DNA of 64,000 nucleotides from NCBI GenBank assembly GCA_964023275.1, contig OZ029929.1:11865483-11929482 (forward strand), read 5' to 3'. This document shows positions 53,323 to 64,000 of the stretch, piece by piece. The DNA comes from Norana najaformis (taxonomy: Eukaryota; Annelida; Clitellata; Crassiclitellata; Hormogastridae). The first letter of the stretch is position 1. Every line of letters starts with the position of its first letter. The notes beneath the pieces are model-generated. The model was not told the DNA's origin and did no database searches. It worked only from the letters and a program-made list of their open reading frames with translations. Made by a program: the position numbers and the translations under genes.

Positions 53323-53488
53323 TTAGCTCCTCGTGAGCGTGCTCGTGAGTCGGAAAAACCGGACGAATTTGAAGACGAGTCCAAGAACAAAGAACCAGGA
53401 GTTGCGAGCAAGGTTCGAGTTTGCGATGAGGAGTCGCCAGAGAATGACCAGAAGAGCCGTGTTGAAAACGTAGCGAATGTTTCTCAGT
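53323..53488 (-). CDS. FAR: Duplicate reductase exon 11 (copy 1), with stop
   Basis: LRNIRYVFNTALLVILWRLL … RFFRLTSTLTRS-stop; protein identical to copy 2. Confidence 0.8.
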
Positions 53489-53774
53489 CTACAATGACAC
53501 AAGGCATTGATTACTGGCCTCCAAAACAAAACTTCAATCCGGTCAATTCCATGGATCAGTTCAGTAAGAAAGAAAGGCAGCCTAAGGAAGATAAGATATA
53601 AATTTTGAAAATTGAAAACAAATAATATAAGGTATGAAAATAAGTTGCCAAGAAACAAAGGAGAAGGCAAACGTTGATACGATTCCAAATATCATGAGGT
53701 AGAAGACAAAAGAAAAGAACAGAGTGGTTTGGTGCCACATCGTTGACAAGGTCACGCTCAGCTGAGCTTGCCAC

Positions 53775-53912
53775 CAGAGAGAGAGACAGACAGACAGACA
53801 GATAGAGAGAGAGAGAGACAGAGATAGACACAGAGATAGAGAGAGTGACAGAGAGAGACACAGAGATAGAGAGACAGACAGACAGACAAAGAGAAAGAGA
53901 GAGAGAGAGAGT
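53775..53912. repeat. (GAGA/GACA)n array, copy 1
   Basis: Lies in the intron before the last exon. The equivalent in copy 2 (57668-57870) is longer and differently arranged. Confidence 0.9.
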
Positions 53913-53979
53913 GCAGAAAAGAAACAAAACAAGTTAGCTCCAGCTATAGTTTTTTTTAGTAATCAAGCTGACAACTCAC

Positions 53980-54107
53980 TTCTTAAGATGTGCGCGGGCT
54001 GCAGGAAATCCAGACGGGTCCTCCTTCAGGACGAACTTCTTCGTTCCGAGGCAGTAGTTCTGCATGTACGTCGGCCAATGCAGTACACGGGGGTCAAAGA
54101 AAAACGT
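53980..54107 (-). CDS. FAR: Duplicate reductase exon 10 (copy 1)
   Basis: [20 protein letters not shown] … HLKK; one silent change (CCG/CCC). Splice sites intact. Confidence 0.8.
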
Positions 54108-54514
54108 CTGAAAAACAGTTAACAGATTTTTAACTGAAGCCCAGCCACAAATGAAGCAGTTCTATAACTGGGTAACATTTTCTTCTTGGATGGTGCTATG
54201 TAGGGTTGTCACGTCAAATGCCAATAAAATGCATGGAGTTTTCCTGCAAAATATAGCAAGATTCATATGGTTTTTCGTTTTTTGCAAATACCATGAAAAT
54301 GTGTGGGCTCGAGTGGCAAAAACTGCTTGAGCGCCAAGTAAGATGAGCACTTTCATTACAGTTGGCCTGCAGAAGAGAGGTACCTGTATGCAACTGTGCA
54401 TGCAAGTAGGTATGTATGTATGCATATGCGTAGGTATGTAAGCATGTACATGTATACATGCAAGTGAACATTATATATATATGTAAGCATGTACATGTAT
54501 ACATGCAAGTGAAC

Positions 54515-54516
<2 letters not shown>

Positions 54517-54572
<56 letters not shown>
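54517..54572. repeat. (TA)n microsatellite, copy 1 (about 55 bp)
   Basis: The equivalent in copy 2 at 58471-58570 is about 100 bp. Confidence 0.95.
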
Positions 54573-54576
<4 letters not shown>

Positions 54577-54696
54577 AATCAAAGACACTGATCTTTTCCC
54601 ACATCATAGTACATGCACTGGTCAGTTTATAACATCACAGACTACTATTCATGTCTAAACACCTCATAATTACTAGGGTCATTAGTTATAACTGAC

Positions 54697-54826
54697 CTTC
54701 TGGTCATCTGGGGTCATGCTGCTCTTGAGCGCATCCATGTTGCTGTGAGTCCATTCCCAAGATCGAGTCGTGAAGTATTCAAGGATCTCCATCGACTTGT
54801 GTAGCCTTGTGTAGATCTGGACCATC
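54697..54826 (-). CDS. FAR: Duplicate reductase exon 9 (copy 1)
   Basis: MVQIYTRLHKSMEILEYFTT … SSMTPDDQK; same acceptor and donor as copy 2, one silent change (ACA/ACG). Confidence 0.8.
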
Positions 54827-55595
54827 CTACAACGTATGAACAGTGGCTCAACATCAACGACCAGATAAAACAAGTGACTAATGAATCACTGTAACAATCA
54901 ACAATTCAATCAGGGAGTCAGTCAATCAATCAAATGAACCAATCTAACAAACCAGCTAGCCAATCAGCCAAACAGACCTCCATCAAAGAAGCTACGTGGT
55001 TCCATGGTAGATCCTAAACCACGTGGACTAGCACAATCGAAAAGGATTTGGAACAACGTGATTTTGCGCAACACATTGCATGAAGAAAGGCCCAGGACAG
55101 GGAAATTGTGGCATCACACAGAGGACACAAGTGCTTACTCGAGTTCACCCCTACAGAAAGAGAGAAAGCAGCAAGCCAGTCATCCCACCAGCAAACCAGC
55201 CAATTAATCAATCACTCAACAATTCAGTCCCTATCGTTTTTATCGTTTTTATCGCCAAGTAGAGAAGTTTACCTGGGTTATCAGTATATCCCCCACACTA
55301 TGTATTGATGCCGCTAGGCACTTAACAGAGCACTTTCTAAGCACCTCAGAAAAGCGCTGCAGGCCATTCGATTAATTAATCAATCACTTAAGCACTCATT
55401 TACTGCCTTTTTATCACTAAGTAGAGCATAGTACAATGGTCTGTTGGGTAGTGTGCAGCATCTACAATCTAATGATTGTGGGTTTGAGCCTGCAGAGAAG
55501 ACTCTGTGCAATGACACTGGACAAGTTGTATTGCACCAAGGTTCAGATTTACTGATCCTACCAGTGTAGTACGTGCTGTAAATGAATAAACATAC

Positions 55596-55685
55596 CTGGG
55601 TTTTTTGCCAATGAGCAGGTAACCCAGATCAGCGGCATATGCAGGTATCAGGTGGCTCACCAAGACCCAGCAGTCATGAAGGAAA
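55596..55685 (-). CDS. FAR: Duplicate reductase exon 8 (copy 1)
   Basis: FLHDCWVLVSHLIPAYAADL with GYLLIGKKP; splice sites intact. One silent difference (GGT for GGA side: TAC codon context GG-TAC) from copy 2. Confidence 0.8.
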
Positions 55686-57213
55686 CTAGAAAAGACAGTC
55701 ACATAAAATATTGATGAGTATTACATATCAGACAGAACCAATGACTTCCTAGAGCACTAGCTGCTATGCAATAACGAGCATATTAATATGCGCACCCTTG
55801 CTCAAAAGGTTGGCATTTCGAATACCTGCCATCTGAGAACATCCATCTACCCTAGGGTTCTTGCTACATAACCTATTGGCTTTCTGTATGATGGGCAAAC
55901 CTTGCTGACAATAACAAAGATAAAATAAGAAAACTGCCTGAAAATTACAAGTCTTGTTTAGTTGTATCCAGGTATATAGCTGGACATTTACATAGCCCCT
56001 TTTCCAGAATGTTCAAAAGCACAGTAACATAAATTCAATACCACAATTTAAGCCTTGTAAAATTCTAGTAAACCTGAACAACTTTTCAAGCCTCAAACGT
56101 ACCAGATTATTACCAATCTAACAACAAATATTACACCACGGAAAAAAATAAATACTCATTCAAACTTGATGCAGTCAAAAAAATTTACTACAACCACTTT
56201 CACAGCCCACTCTTTGGAAAAATGCTCTCAATATCACCTGTAACTGAAGCCTTACTCAAAAGAAAAACAAACTTCCACCATTCTAAAACCATGTAGTAAT
56301 CAACCCCTTACAAATAGTTCTTCATTAAAATCCGACACACTTCAACAGATTTTTCATGCAAGCTCTACACATTTTAACCGTTTTTGCCATGCAAAGCCCA
56401 CATATTTCAGCAGTAATTAGCCTGAAAACCATACGCATTTCCATGTTATCTGGCAAGACAATCCTACAGATTTCATCCTCCACGAAAGAAATGTTGTCCC
56501 GTCGCAGGAGTGCTATTTTTCTGGCTTCTGTCAGAAACTTGTTCAACCATAGAACTGTGTCTCCAACAACCACTGCCTTACTTTTAGTCAACTTCCCCAC
56601 CAGATCCCAAATGGCCACCCAAGTATAAACAGTATCAATATAAGGTACTCCAAGCCACCCTGCACTGTAGTTCGGTAAAGGCAAAGTGGCATGCTAGAAA
56701 TACAGTATCCTATTGTACTGCATGGCCGGCACAATTAGGCATTTATATGGCGCCACTACAAATCTACTAAGCAATGCTCTACATCTGACAGTAATAGACC
56801 ATCTTCAGGCGGCCTTTGGCTTATTGCCAAATGAAGAAGGGGAGGCTCAACAGCCCAGCCTAAGAGGGGTCACCAGCAATCGCTAAATCCCAGGGTCTTG
56901 AACACGAGGGCCAGCGCATTACAGGACTTCCCAGATTATACAGGTATGAAATTCTACTGCTTGGTGACTGTGACAAGTTAATAAGATGACAGGCAGTTCT
57001 AGACAATTCAGAATTTAGACAAGCAGTGCAAAAGTAACAAATATGATGCCTGAATCAATTAATCATTGATACATCAGCAATCTGGATGGCATCTCTTAAT
57101 ATGTGACCGAGTCCAGATATTATTAATCAAAGAGCAACCAAAATAAAAATACTGGTAACTAGTTCTTTGGTGTGGCTATCTGGTAGCCCGGTGGTTTTCC
57201 CCACGACGCCACT

Positions 57214-63788
<6,575 letters not shown>

Positions 63789-64000
63789 CAAAGTGTGCCA
63801 AATGGCTAAAAAATTAACAGCAAAATTTATGCTACACTTGTCAAATGAGACATCTGTGCTGTTAAACATCTTTAAAAAACTGCATAAATTTCTGGATACA
63901 AACAAACATATACTTACACCACACCTAAATTATGCATATTACACTACCCCTTGCAGCTTTTTAACAGTGCAAAATGAAACAACTTTAAGTTTCATGGATT
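63789..64000. other. Upstream intron or 5' flank of the reductase
   Basis: AT-rich; TTTTTTAG at about 63815 is the acceptor preceding exon 1. No promoter seen. Confidence 0.6.

Larger units (their letters stand above)
51631..55738 (-). repeat. Tandem duplication, copy 1 (distal 3' exons of the acyl-CoA reductase)
   Basis: This block matches 55736-59830 over nearly all its length, with about 1-2% substitutions plus differences in simple-repeat length. It contains intact duplicates of the last four coding exons (55596-55685, 54697-54826, 53980-54107, 53323-53488). Compared with copy 2 it lacks about 90 bases near its right end. It cannot encode a full reductase by itself because the first seven exons are not duplicated. 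Confidence 0.92.

Overview
Eukaryotic, almost certainly animal, DNA. Genes are split by introns of a few hundred bases to about 2 kb with GT-AG boundaries, lie far apart, and sit among many short interspersed elements and very long simple repeats. The proteins (epsin, a Krüppel-like factor, eIF1, a PSKH1-type kinase, a fatty acyl-CoA reductase) are animal types. eIF1 differs from the nearly invariant vertebrate sequence at many sites, so an invertebrate, perhaps marine, is the best guess; the species cannot be named from the sequence. One 10-N assembly gap lies at 10935-10944.

Layout. 1-6.2 kb: a minus-strand exon of a cyclic-nucleotide-binding-domain protein (244-317); a 43-bp periodic array of RFX X-box and CCAAT motifs (about 1327-1580); a two-exon minus-strand gene of unknown function (3259-6146). 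6.2-10.9 kb: repeats only. 10.9-16.2 kb: epsin on the minus strand (ENTH, two UIMs, DPW motifs, clathrin box, NPF motifs). 16.2-30.5 kb: a repeat-rich gene desert with LINE remnants, a foldback element, a 1.07-kb GGT/GAC minisatellite and many microsatellites. 30.6-33.1 kb: a Krüppel-like factor on the plus strand. 36.7-38.6 kb: eIF1 on the minus strand, complete in four coding exons, the last holding only VHGF-stop. 40.4-42.5 kb: PSKH1-like kinase on the plus strand, head to head with eIF1. 42.5-51.6 kb: AT-rich flank with SINEs and a hAT-type MITE with target-site duplication. 51.6-63.8 kb: fatty acyl-CoA reductase on the minus strand, with its last four coding exons present twice in a tandem duplication of about 4.1 kb.

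The genes are unrelated housekeeping, trafficking and regulatory loci, not a pathway. The most unusual signals are (1) the phased X-box/CCAAT array, which may be the promoter of the cyclic-nucleotide-binding gene; (2) the tandem duplication of the reductase 3' exons, whose copies differ only silently in coding sequence; and (3) the duplication junction, where one copy is cut into retained blocks of about 14-16 bp separated by deletions, which suggests either a replication-repair scar or a misassembly. Several short interspersed families (two tRNA-derived SINEs, a foldback element, and elements ending in GCGCTATATAAA plus ATAC repeats) recur throughout and seem to seed many of the microsatellites.
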